The notes under the pieces are model-generated. The model saw only the letters and a list, made by a program, of their open reading frames with translations, ran no database searches and was not told where the DNA came from. From an uncultured bacterium (GTDB lineage: Bacteria > Patescibacteriota > Minisyncoccia > Phycocordibacterales > PALSA-1337), in assembly GCA_903905325.1 (NCBI GenBank), contig CAIVGA010000005.1, positions 1 through 13,617 on the forward strand: DNA of 13,617 bases. Reading direction: 5' to 3'. Positions 6,640 through 13,404 of this stretch are shown here, piece after piece. Each line of letters starts with the position of its first letter. The first letter of the stretch is position 1. Position numbers and translations under genes: made by a program.

Positions 6640-6890
6640 GAAGTAAGTTATATGAGGTTTTAAATGGCAATATGTTGCCCTATTAAACCCCTCGAGCTTG
6701 TGAATCTCTAAGCAATGGCCTTCCCAGGTTTGGGCATAGTGCTAAGGACATTTTGGTGTGCACTTTCGGGTGCATTCCTGGAATTATCCTCGGGACTCTG
6801 CCTCGCTCGACGCATCGCGCGACGAGATATTGCTTGGAGATTCTCACGCTTGAGCATCTAGTATCCATCCTACCGCTGTCCCCAGCCAAA
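6640..6890 (+). ncRNA. Candidate structured non-coding RNA of unknown class
   Basis: This segment is non-coding but strongly foldable. Positions 6691-6716 pair with 6829-6854 over 26 positions (22 Watson-Crick, 2 G-U, 2 mismatches). Inside are a 7-bp bulged stem (6721-6728 with 6777-6783), a 7-bp hairpin with a UUCG loop (6758-6764 / 6769-6775) and a stem at 6806-6813 / 6819-6826. Outside are small hairpins at 6666-6679 and 6875-6886 (GCTG-TCCC-CAGC). GC by hand count over 6691-6890 is 105 of 200, visibly above the AT-rich neighbours. G-U pairs 6694-6851, 6709-6836, 6764-6769 and 6758-6775 form only if the plus strand is transcribed; on the minus strand they become mismatches. That and the UUCG loop favour plus. 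It does not show the hallmarks of tmRNA, RNase P RNA, SRP RNA or 5S rRNA. Ends and strand are inferred. Confidence 0.5.
6691..6854 (+). repeat. Long imperfect inverted repeat forming the main helix of the candidate RNA
   Basis: The arms are 6691-6716 and 6829-6854 (26 positions each) around 112 nt of internal sequence that itself folds. The inner 15 positions (6702-6716 with 6829-6843) have no mismatch when the plus strand is read and contain a single G-U pair. Confidence 0.8.
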
Positions 6891-6896
6891 AAGCAA

Positions 6897-6925
6897 TTGA
6901 CAGTGTGGATTACAACCTTTGTAAT
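6897..6925 (+). promoter_or_regulatory. Sequence-perfect-spacing promoter pointing antisense into the coiled-coil gene
   Basis: TTGACA at 6897-6902 and TGTAAT at 6920-6925 are separated by exactly 17 bp. It would transcribe the plus strand, antisense to the coiled-coil gene, beginning just downstream of the structured RNA. The -10 overlaps the 8-bp hairpin and codons near the gene end, so chance is a serious alternative. Confidence 0.25.
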
Positions 6926-6926
6926 C
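6908..6926. repeat. Perfect 8-bp hairpin across the coiled-coil gene stop codon
   Basis: GATTACAA (6908-6915) and TTGTAATC (6919-6926) form a perfect 8-bp stem with a 3-nt loop. On the minus strand it spans the last codons and TAA of the coiled-coil gene. No U-tract follows on either strand, so it is not a classical terminator. It may instead protect the 3' end of the pilB-coiled-coil mRNA. Confidence 0.5.
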
Positions 6927-7836
6927 TAGAAAGTTCATCACGTTTTCTTATTTGGCTTGCTTTCAAATCGGGAAGCTCCCTCTTTATGGCCTGGATCAGT
7001 ATTTTCTGTTTTTGGATCAAATTTTCCTTGTCTGTCATTTCTTTTTGTCGAGCACTATCTTTTGTATCTGGTTGATTTCTGTTTGACTTGGCGAGCCTTT
7101 CTCTTTCCTTGGACTTTTCTAAATCAGCTGTTAACGCTTTTAGTTCTACTTTGAGAACATCTAGCTTAGATTCAAAAGTATGTAGCTCAACTGTGCTTTT
7201 CTGTATCATTGGTCGGATATTTAATAACTCCAATTCTTTTTGTTGATTATTTGCACCATCCTTAGTTGTTGCATTTTTTAAATCTCGTGCGTACTGAGCA
7301 TCTTCTGACTGGACCGTCTGTTTAAGAATCAATATTTCTGACTCAAGCTTTTTTAATACGATTTTCTTTGAATCTAATATTTGCTGTAACTTAATTATTT
7401 CATCATTAAGGCTTTTACTTGCGGTCAGTTTTTCCTCAAGAAGTTTCTTGTTTTTTTGTACTCCTTCTTTGGGTGCAGCTACAACGGTTTTTGTGTCGAG
7501 ATTTTTTTGCTTTAGTTCGTTTGAGCGTATATTTTGAAGAATACTTTTTATTGATAATTCAATCCTGGCGAGTTCATTCTCTTTTGCATGTAAGTCTTTG
7601 AATTTTCTTGCCACATCTTGCTGTAAGGTTGGCAAATCCTTTGTTGGGTCAAAGCGTCTCTTTTCTGCATCCTCAGCTCTTTTTATTGCAGAAATTTCAT
7701 CGTTTAACTTTTTTATATCTGCTTCTCGTTGCACCAGCTCTCTTTCTTTGGTGTGAATTAGTTGTAACTGAGTGTTTATTTCCTTCTGCACATTTTCAAT
7801 CGCTCTTGTGGCATCTACTTTTTTTATATTTAACAT
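6910..7836 (-). CDS. Hypothetical coiled-coil protein cotranscribed with pilB
   Basis: I cannot assign this 308-residue protein to a family. It is nearly all predicted coiled coil: Lys, Glu, Leu, Gln and Asp dominate, with no tryptophan or cysteine and a single tyrosine (Y182). Heptad-like stretches span about 10-61, 71-115, 127-188, 199-252 and 262-308. They are broken by probable hinges at FDPTKDLPT (62-70), VVAAPKEGV (118-126), TKDGANNQQ (191-199) and NRNQPDTKD (252-260). There is no signal peptide or membrane helix, so it should be cytoplasmic. It starts 4 nt after the pilB stop, so both are on one mRNA. By position it may be a scaffold or regulator for the pilus motor, but that is inference from neighbourhood only. 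The ATG is preceded by GGAAG inside the pilB end, a weak ribosome-site match. Confidence 0.8.
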   Translation of the reverse strand: MLNIKKVDATRAIENVQKEINTQLQLIHTKERELVQREADIKKLNDEISAIKRAEDAEKRRFDPTKDLPTLQQDVARKFKDLHAKENELARIELSIKSILQNIRSNELKQKNLDTKTVVAAPKEGVQKNKKLLEEKLTASKSLNDEIIKLQQILDSKKIVLKKLESEILILKQTVQSEDAQYARDLKNATTKDGANNQQKELELLNIRPMIQKSTVELHTFESKLDVLKVELKALTADLEKSKERERLAKSNRNQPDTKDSARQKEMTDKENLIQKQKILIQAIKRELPDLKASQIRKRDELSRLQRL

Positions 7837-7840
7837 AGTA

Positions 7841-9520
7841 TTAATCTTCCAACGAAATAATTCTTTGTAATTCTGATACCGACGTCATACCTTGAAGGAT
7901 CTTAATTATACCGTCTTGTTTCATGGTTAATATACCCTGATCTTTTGCTGCCGCCCAAATATCTCGATCGCCAGCACCAGACTGGACAGCTTGCTCGACT
8001 TTTTCATTCATTAAAATTGCTTCATATACACCAACACGACCTTTGTAACCAGTCATATTGCATTTGTCACATCCGACGTTGACCCACATTTTTATTTGGT
8101 TTTCTGGAAGAAGGGTTCGATCTACGATATCTGCCAATATTGTGTCTATAATTCTTTTTGCATTCATATCACTATCAACAGAAACTTCTTTTTTACAAAC
8201 CGAACAAAGTCGTCGTACTAGGCGCTGAGCCATGGCTACCCGCAAAGCTGATGGTATTACTGAAGGATTGGCACCGAGTTCTACAAGACGAGGAAATGTA
8301 CCAGCGGCATCGTTGGTGTGTATGGTTGAGAAGACCAAGTGTCCCGTTAGGGCAGAGTTAATAGCAATATCGGCGGTTTCTTGATCGCGTATTTCACCGA
8401 CCATGATGATGTCTGGGTCCTGACGAACGGCGGCGCGGAGGCCTTCTAGGAATGTATAACCTTTGTCGTTAACTTGTGTTTGGACGATACCGGGAAGATG
8501 ATATTCGATCGGGTCTTCAATAGTTATGATTTTTACATCAGAACTATGAACTTTCTTCAAAAAGGCATAAAGTGTTGTTGTTTTTCCGGAACCTGTTGGT
8601 CCTGTTGTGAGTATCATGCCGTCTGGACGATCTATTTCAACAAGCAGAATTTTAAGTAATTTGGGATTGATACCAAGCTCCTCGAGTGAAACCTCGATAC
8701 TTTTTGGATTCAAGAGACGCATAACTACAGACTCGTTATATGCACCGGGCAAAATAGACGCACGAACCTCGATATCTCCGAAAGACAATCTAATACTGAA
8801 ACGCCCATCCTGAGCATCTTTCTTTATATTGAGCTTCATTCCGGAAATAAGTTTCAATCTAGAAAGAACTAGGCCATAAGTTTCATTGTCGAAGCGGATT
8901 ACATCTTGGAGTACACCGTCCATACGGTAACGTAGACGGACATAATCTTCCTCTGGTTCCAAGTGAATATCTGAAGCGTTCACAGCAAGAGCGCCAGCGA
9001 CGATAGTTTCCAAAATTCTCGATACGCGATAGCTCTTTTTTGCCGACATTGTTTCTGTGAGAATAGAGATGACGGTTGGGAGGCTTTTAACCTTTTCAAC
9101 AATGGCACCTATTTCATCACTAGAAATTTCCAAAGAACCAGCTTTACTTTCATATGCAAAAGAAAGGTCTTTGTACATTTTCCAAGCTCTTTCTAGGCTT
9201 TGTGTTGAAGCAATAGATACTATGGGGTCATAACCTTTTTCCTGAAGTTCTTTTAAAATTTCTTTTGTACTTTGCTGGTCTGGATTTCTAGCAGCAACTT
9301 TAATTTTTTTATCTACGAGAGCATATGATGCAACAAGTGCAGCACGAGCTTTTTCTTCACTAATCAAACGCAACGCGTCCATGTTTATTGGAATCGCCAG
9401 AAGATTGACGTAGCTGACGCCATATTTACCAGAAAGCATTTCTACAAGATCCTCCTCCTCTTTATGTAAAAGAGTGTTTAGTTTCTGATCTTGCTTTTCT
9501 TCGTCAAACTGGATGGTCAT
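7841..9520 (-). CDS. pilB: Type IV pilus assembly / type II secretion ATPase (PilB/GspE family)
   Basis: This 559-residue cytoplasmic hexameric ATPase powers polymerisation of pilins or pseudopilins. The N-terminal region (about 1-120) looks like an MshEN/T2SSE-N type domain. The motor follows, with NASDIHLEPE at 181-190, Walker A GPTGSGKTT at 307-315, the Asp box IITIEDPIEYHL at 331-342, Walker B IIMVGEIRD at 371-379 and the His box TGHLVFSTIHTND at 392-404. The metal-binding tetracysteine of PilB/GspE is present as C439-x2-C442 and C484-x2-C487. All of this is characteristic of assembly rather than PilT-type retraction ATPases, which lack the cysteine element. The ATG at 9518-9520 is preceded at 9 nt by an extended -10. 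A coiled-coil gene follows after 4 nt, and polA is divergent 47 nt away. No pilin or PilC gene is in view, so the specific machine is inferred. Confidence 0.93.
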   Translation of the reverse strand: MTIQFDEEKQDQKLNTLLHKEEEDLVEMLSGKYGVSYVNLLAIPINMDALRLISEEKARAALVASYALVDKKIKVAARNPDQQSTKEILKELQEKGYDPIVSIASTQSLERAWKMYKDLSFAYESKAGSLEISSDEIGAIVEKVKSLPTVISILTETMSAKKSYRVSRILETIVAGALAVNASDIHLEPEEDYVRLRYRMDGVLQDVIRFDNETYGLVLSRLKLISGMKLNIKKDAQDGRFSIRLSFGDIEVRASILPGAYNESVVMRLLNPKSIEVSLEELGINPKLLKILLVEIDRPDGMILTTGPTGSGKTTTLYAFLKKVHSSDVKIITIEDPIEYHLPGIVQTQVNDKGYTFLEGLRAAVRQDPDIIMVGEIRDQETADIAINSALTGHLVFSTIHTNDAAGTFPRLVELGANPSVIPSALRVAMAQRLVRRLCSVCKKEVSVDSDMNAKRIIDTILADIVDRTLLPENQIKMWVNVGCDKCNMTGYKGRVGVYEAILMNEKVEQAVQSGAGDRDIWAAAKDQGILTMKQDGIIKILQGMTSVSELQRIISLED

Positions 9521-9529
9521 GTAAAGATA

Positions 9530-9538
9530 AGTATAGCA
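9530..9538 (-). promoter_or_regulatory. Extended -10 promoter of pilB
   Basis: Read on the minus strand this is TGC-TATACT, the same extended -10 form as at the PBP gene. The hexamer ends 9 nt before the pilB ATG. A TTG-containing -35 match is only at 19 bp. Transcription would start within a few bases of the start codon. Confidence 0.55.
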
Positions 9539-9555
9539 AAAATGGCGACATAAGG

Positions 9556-9561
9556 TACAAT
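9556..9561 (+). promoter_or_regulatory. -10 element of polA
   Basis: TACAAT on the plus strand ends 6 nt before the polA ATG at 9568. It shares the 47-bp divergent intergenic region with the pilB promoter; the two -10 boxes are about 20 bp apart on opposite strands. There is no clear -35. Confidence 0.45.
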
Positions 9562-9567
9562 GGAAAT

Positions 9568-12171
9568 ATGAAAAGTCGCCTTATTCTTCTGGATGCACAC
9601 GCTATATTACATCGAGCCTATCACGCATTACCAGATTTCTCTACTGCAAAAGGGGAACCAACTGGAGCTCTTTATGGTTTATCGACCATGTTAATAAAGA
9701 TAATTGAGGATCTAAAACCTGATTACATGGTGGCTTGTTACGACGTAGCCGCGCCGACATATCGTCACGAAGTTTACAAAGAATATAAGGCCGGCAGAGT
9801 TAAGACCGAAGATGATCTTGTTGCACAAATGAAAAGATCTAGAGATGTTTTTACTGTTCTTGGTGTGCCGATATATGAAGTAGCTGGTTTTGAGGCTGAT
9901 GATATGTTGGGCACGATAGTTGAGCAGGTAGCGAACGCAGGTAAGGGGGGCGGAAAAGGAGGTGGAAAAAAAGTAGACGCTGAAGCCAAAAATTTGGAAA
10001 TTGTCATTGCTTCTGGTGACATGGATACTTTACAGCTAGTCAGTGGTGAACGTGTAAAAGTTTATACTTTGAAGAAGGGAATTAGTGACACTATTATGTA
10101 TGACGAGACAGCCGTCAATGCGAGGTTTGGTTTTGGACCTCGACTCGTCACTGATTATAAGGGCCTACGCGGTGATCCTTCTGATAATATTCCTGGAATA
10201 AAAGGTATCGGTGAAAAGACCGCCACGATTTTGATCAAGGAATTTGGGACAATTGAGGAAATGTATAAAACCTTGGGTGCAAAGGATGGTGATGCAAAAA
10301 GTGGTGACGCCAAGTTTTTGAAGGCTGGTTTGTCTCCTCGTATTATTCAATTACTGCGTGACAACGAAGAAGAGGCATTGTTTAGTAAAATGCTAGCAAC
10401 TATACGTCGTGATGCGCCAATTAAGTTTGAATTACCACCGAAAAAGTTTGTAGAAAGCTTGGATATCAAGACGGTAAACAAACTATGGCACGAATTGGAA
10501 TTTCGTACTCTTGGGCCGAGATTGGAAAAAGCGGTGAGTGGAAAAAGTGAGGTTTCAAATAAGGCACAAAAATCGGTTGGGGGTGGCAAGGGAGTTGTTA
10601 AAAATCAAAGATCACAAGTTGTGATCTCAAGTTTTGAAGAGGTACATAGTGGTAGGGAGTCAAAGGAAAACACAACAAATATGTCACTTTACCCAACCGA
10701 CGGGGGTGGAAATGGGGTTGTTGGCAAAAATAATGTTAGCACTAACATGATTGCCCAAGATGAACTTCAAAAAACAGCCCTAGCTCTGTGGCTCATCAAT
10801 TCCAATGTTACTCAACCGACTTTAGAGGATATCTTAAATTTCGCCAACGTTGATCAAGAAAATGGCCAGCAGGCCGCATTTGAACAAGCTCGCACAGAAA
10901 TTTTTAAAGAACTCGAGAAACTAAACTTAAAAAAAGTCTATGAAGAAATAGAATTACCACTTATTCCTGTAGTAAAAAGGATGGAAAAAAGAGGCGTAAA
11001 AATAGACCGCAAAGTTTTATCAAACTTGGCCAAGAATTATCATGAAGAAGCTGCTCGTCTTGAGCAGGAGATCTGGAAACATGCGGGAAAGGAGTTCAAT
11101 ATTAGTTCACCAAAACAACTCGGCGAAATACTTTTTGACACACTGGGTCTTAAGATAAAAAATCCGAAGAAAACTGGTGCTGGTGCGCGCTCTACTCGTG
11201 AATCGGAACTAGAAAAGATGCGCGATATGCATCCAATCATTGCTCCTATTTTTGAATTTCGTGAATTAACAAAACTTCTTTCGACCTATATTGATGCGAT
11301 TCCTCCACTTCTCGATTGGGATGATCGTTTGCATGCAAAATTTATCCAAACTGGTACAACGACCGGTCGCATGGCTTCGCAGGAACCAAATTTACAGAAC
11401 ATTCCGATCAAAACTGATCTTGGTCGTGCTATACGCACAGCTTTTATCGCTGGGAAAGGTTTTAAATTGTGTGCCTTTGATTATTCTCAAATAGAACTCC
11501 GTATTGCAGCTTTCATGTCGGGAGACAAAAACATGATTGACATATTCAGGAGTGGGGAAGATTTTCACACATCTGTTGCGTCGCGAGTTTTCAAGATTTC
11601 TCCAGATAAAGTTACGCCAGAAATGCGTCGTCATGCCAAAACCATAAACTTCGGAATCATTTATGGTATGGGCGTGTCAGCTCTCAAACAAGGTCTTGGA
11701 ACGTCTCGTGAAGAGGCACAAAATTTTTATAATGATTATTTTAAGACGTTTCCAGAACTCGCGGCATACCTCGATGGTGTAAAAGCGGAGACGGCACAGC
11801 GTGGCTACACAGAGACCTATTTTGGCCGTCGTCGTTATTTCGAGGGAATAAAGTCCAAACTTCCTTTTATACGTGCGGCAGCTGAGCGCATGGCTATTAA
11901 TGCACCGATTCAAGGTACTGGAGCTGATATCACTAAGCTAGCCTTAATCAAGGTTGAGGATTTTGTGAAAAAGGAGGGCCTTGAAAACGATGTTTTTCCG
12001 ATTATTCAAGTGCACGACGAACTTGTTTATGAAATTCGTACCGAAAAAATCGCAGAGCTTACCAAAGATATAAAAGAAATTATGCAGACAGTTATCAAAC
12101 CAGAAAAAATCCAAGGTATCATTCTTGAGTCGAGCGCGCATATTGGCGATAATTGGGGAGAGTTGAAATAA
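9568..12171 (+). CDS. polA: DNA polymerase I (5'-3' exonuclease plus polymerase, no recognisable 3'-5' exonuclease)
   Basis: This 867-residue enzyme removes RNA primers and fills gaps. The FEN-type 5' nuclease (about 1-290) keeps its metal-binding acids: D9, D59, EADD at 109-112, GDMD at 150-153 and GDPSDNIPG at 202-210. The polymerase domain (about 450-867) has TTTGRMASQEPNLQNIP at 597-613, motif A DYSQIELRI at 638-646, the O helix with K691, F695 and Y699, and motif C HDE at 816-818. Phe at 695 predicts discrimination against dideoxynucleotides. Between them, about 320-395 is a low-complexity Gly/Ser/Asn linker. Only a vestige of the exonuclease fold seems left (ALALWLINSNVTQPTLEDIL at 404-423), with no Exo I-III acids, so it should not proofread. 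Glycine-rich insertions also occur at 125-134 and 238-249. tsaE follows 17 nt downstream. Confidence 0.96.
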   Translation: MKSRLILLDAHAILHRAYHALPDFSTAKGEPTGALYGLSTMLIKIIEDLKPDYMVACYDVAAPTYRHEVYKEYKAGRVKTEDDLVAQMKRSRDVFTVLGVPIYEVAGFEADDMLGTIVEQVANAGKGGGKGGGKKVDAEAKNLEIVIASGDMDTLQLVSGERVKVYTLKKGISDTIMYDETAVNARFGFGPRLVTDYKGLRGDPSDNIPGIKGIGEKTATILIKEFGTIEEMYKTLGAKDGDAKSGDAKFLKAGLSPRIIQLLRDNEEEALFSKMLATIRRDAPIKFELPPKKFVESLDIKTVNKLWHELEFRTLGPRLEKAVSGKSEVSNKAQKSVGGGKGVVKNQRSQVVISSFEEVHSGRESKENTTNMSLYPTDGGGNGVVGKNNVSTNMIAQDELQKTALALWLINSNVTQPTLEDILNFANVDQENGQQAAFEQARTEIFKELEKLNLKKVYEEIELPLIPVVKRMEKRGVKIDRKVLSNLAKNYHEEAARLEQEIWKHAGKEFNISSPKQLGEILFDTLGLKIKNPKKTGAGARSTRESELEKMRDMHPIIAPIFEFRELTKLLSTYIDAIPPLLDWDDRLHAKFIQTGTTTGRMASQEPNLQNIPIKTDLGRAIRTAFIAGKGFKLCAFDYSQIELRIAAFMSGDKNMIDIFRSGEDFHTSVASRVFKISPDKVTPEMRRHAKTINFGIIYGMGVSALKQGLGTSREEAQNFYNDYFKTFPELAAYLDGVKAETAQRGYTETYFGRRRYFEGIKSKLPFIRAAAERMAINAPIQGTGADITKLALIKVEDFVKKEGLENDVFPIIQVHDELVYEIRTEKIAELTKDIKEIMQTVIKPEKIQGIILESSAHIGDNWGELK
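10579..10731 (+). repeat. Two diverged direct repeats in the polA linker
   Basis: GGGGGTGGCAAGGGAGTTGT begins at 10579 and GGGGGTGGAAATGGGGTTGT at 10702, 123 bp apart and in the same frame; the similarity runs a few bases further into an A-tract. They encode GGGKGVVKN (338-346) and GGGNGVVGKN (379-388). This suggests an internal duplication that lengthened the linker between nuclease and polymerase domains. Confidence 0.6.
10609..10627. repeat. 19-bp interrupted palindrome inside the polA linker
   Basis: AGATCACAA and TTGTGATCT are exact reverse complements separated by one base. As RNA it could form a 7-bp hairpin with a 5-nt loop; as DNA it is a good dyad for a dimeric binding protein. It sits between the two direct repeats, in a region under little coding constraint. 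Confidence 0.5.
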
Positions 12172-12188
12172 TCCGCGGTACCACTAAA

Positions 12189-12641
12189 ATGAAACTTATA
12201 ATTTCACGATCACTATCCGAAACAGAAAAAATAGCTCAAGAATGGCTCGTTAGTTTGTCGGCGAAAAAGGATGAAGCCACTATCGTTGCGCTCAATGGCC
12301 AACTTGGTTCTGGAAAAACTACTTTTACGCAAGCTGTGGCTCATGCACTAGGAATTACAGAAAATATAACGAGCCCAACTTTTGTTTTGATGAAAATTTA
12401 CGAAATTCCTGCTACCACAGACGTCACGAATAAATTTAAACACCTGATCCACATCGATGCTTATCGTCTTGAAAATGGCGATCAATTATCCGCACTTAAC
12501 TTTGAGCAAATAGTTTCTGATCCAAGCAATCTTGTTTTAATAGAATGGGCTGAAAATGTGAAGACCGGATTACCTACAAATATTTCTCAAATAGATTTTG
12601 ACCACATAGGTGAAAATGAAAGGAAAATTACTTTTTTATAG
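12189..12641 (+). CDS. tsaE: tRNA threonylcarbamoyladenosine biosynthesis ATPase TsaE
   Basis: TsaE is the P-loop ATPase that works with TsaB and TsaD to place the t6A modification at position 37 of ANN-reading tRNAs. From the chosen start the protein has 150 residues, a normal family length. Visible motifs are Walker A GQLGSGKT at 37-44, TSPTF at 61-65, HIDAYRL at 88-94 and LIEWAENV at 117-124. An upstream in-frame ATG at 12153 would overlap polA by 19 nt and add 12 residues unlike the family. The ATG at 12189 begins with the usual short strand (MKLIISRSLSET) and is preferred. No Shine-Dalgarno lies at a useful distance. It is 17 nt after polA and very likely cotranscribed with it. A tRNA-Lys(UUU), a natural t6A substrate, is encoded about 760 nt downstream, though that is probably coincidental. 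Confidence 0.93.
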   Translation: MKLIISRSLSETEKIAQEWLVSLSAKKDEATIVALNGQLGSGKTTFTQAVAHALGITENITSPTFVLMKIYEIPATTDVTNKFKHLIHIDAYRLENGDQLSALNFEQIVSDPSNLVLIEWAENVKTGLPTNISQIDFDHIGENERKITFL

Positions 12642-12670
12642 GTAATTCGCCGAACCGTTGGCAGACGCGC

Positions 12671-12676
12671 TATACT
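12671..12676 (+). promoter_or_regulatory. -10 element of the holA-like gene
   Basis: TATACT preceded by GC ends 6 nt before the ATG at 12683, in the 41-nt gap after tsaE. It has the same geometry as the polA, ruvB, pilB and PBP elements. No good -35 is seen at 17 bp (a TTGGCA lies too close). Confidence 0.5.
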
Positions 12677-12682
12677 AATCAC

Positions 12683-13351
12683 ATGCTCTATATCTTTCAC
12701 GGCACCAATTCAATCGCTTCTAGTAATAAGGCTCATGTGCTCGTAAACTCTCTACGCACCAAGAAGATCGACGCTGCATTCCTGGAAATTGATGCTGACA
12801 ATTGGAGTTCGGAAATTATAAAGGAGCACGCTGGTGGCCAAGGTCTTTTTTCTTCAAAATCAATTGTATTACTGAACCGTGTTACAGAAAGTGCTGGTGC
12901 TAAGGAAGGTTTACCTGATCTTTTGGAAATTATGAATGAATCGGAGAACATCTTTATCGTTTTGGAAGGCAAAGTGCTTGTCGATCTCAAAAGAGCATTC
13001 GAAAAATATGCGGAAAAAATCGTTGTGAGTGATGTTGTGGAAGGAGCACCTAAGAAAGAATTCAATATTTTTGCTTTGGGTGACGCGGTAAGCTCTAGAA
13101 ATCATTTCAAGGCATGGCTCATATATCGTCAGGCTATAGAAAGTGGGGCAGTGCCAGAGGGGATAGTCGGAACACTTTTTTGGAAAATAAAAACAATGTT
13201 AGTTACTGCTGGCGCTTCAAAAACAGCTGGAAATTACTCAAAAGATGAGTTGAGTTCATTGATGGAAAAATTAATCGTGATGTATCATGATGGACATCGT
13301 GGAATGTGTGATATGGAGCTGGCTATTGAGAGACTGCTCTTGACGTGCTAA
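12683..13351 (+). CDS. holA: Short DNA polymerase III delta subunit (HolA-like)
   Basis: The delta subunit of the clamp loader opens the DnaN ring. This protein has 222 residues, well below the usual 320-345. The start MLYIFHGTNS and the segment GGQGLFSSKSIVLL (51-64) match the strand-turn-strand pattern of the delta N-terminal domain, with the LF that touches the clamp in HolA. Residues 128-172 (FNIFALGDAVSSRNHFKAWL onward to FWKIKTML) match the domain III helix pair 'F.L.DAL..GD...AL..L..L...G..P..IL..L..Q.R.LL'. The C-terminal helix 208-221 closes the collar-like region. The shortening appears to lie in the AAA+ lid region between about 95 and 128. Assignment rests on these patterns and on the replication context (dnaN, polA in the window). 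An AAA+-like hypothetical protein is the alternative. A -10 box 6 nt upstream suggests its own promoter. Confidence 0.7.
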   Translation: MLYIFHGTNSIASSNKAHVLVNSLRTKKIDAAFLEIDADNWSSEIIKEHAGGQGLFSSKSIVLLNRVTESAGAKEGLPDLLEIMNESENIFIVLEGKVLVDLKRAFEKYAEKIVVSDVVEGAPKKEFNIFALGDAVSSRNHFKAWLIYRQAIESGAVPEGIVGTLFWKIKTMLVTAGASKTAGNYSKDELSSLMEKLIVMYHDGHRGMCDMELAIERLLLTC

Positions 13352-13404
13352 TCTAGGAATCTGTTAGTGTAAATGAATTGATTACTTAACGATTGCGGTT
13401 ACAT

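Noticed and set aside
6683..6889. Open frame of 68 codons on the minus strand through the structured segment
   Set aside because: Its product is rich in Arg, Cys, Pro and Met without any domain pattern, and it coincides almost exactly with the long inverted repeat and nested stems. RNA structure explains the segment better.
6640..6890. tmRNA, RNase P RNA, SRP RNA, 5S rRNA or 6S RNA
   Set aside because: There is no tRNA-like T-loop and GGATTCGAC for tmRNA, no GAGGAAAGTCC or ACAGAA for RNase P, no GGAAGGAAGCAGC for SRP, no 5S core, and a branched rather than single-bubble rod shape for 6S. A covariance search is still needed.
12153..12188. Upstream ATG as start of tsaE
   Set aside because: It overlaps the end of polA by 19 nt and adds 12 residues that do not fit the TsaE N-terminus. 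The ATG at 12189 gives a normal 150-residue protein.
13352..13404. Promoter for tRNA-Lys (TTGATT at about 13378 with TTACAT just before the tRNA)
   Set aside because: The -10-like element abuts the tRNA 5' end, so transcription would start inside the mature tRNA. The spacing is also poor.
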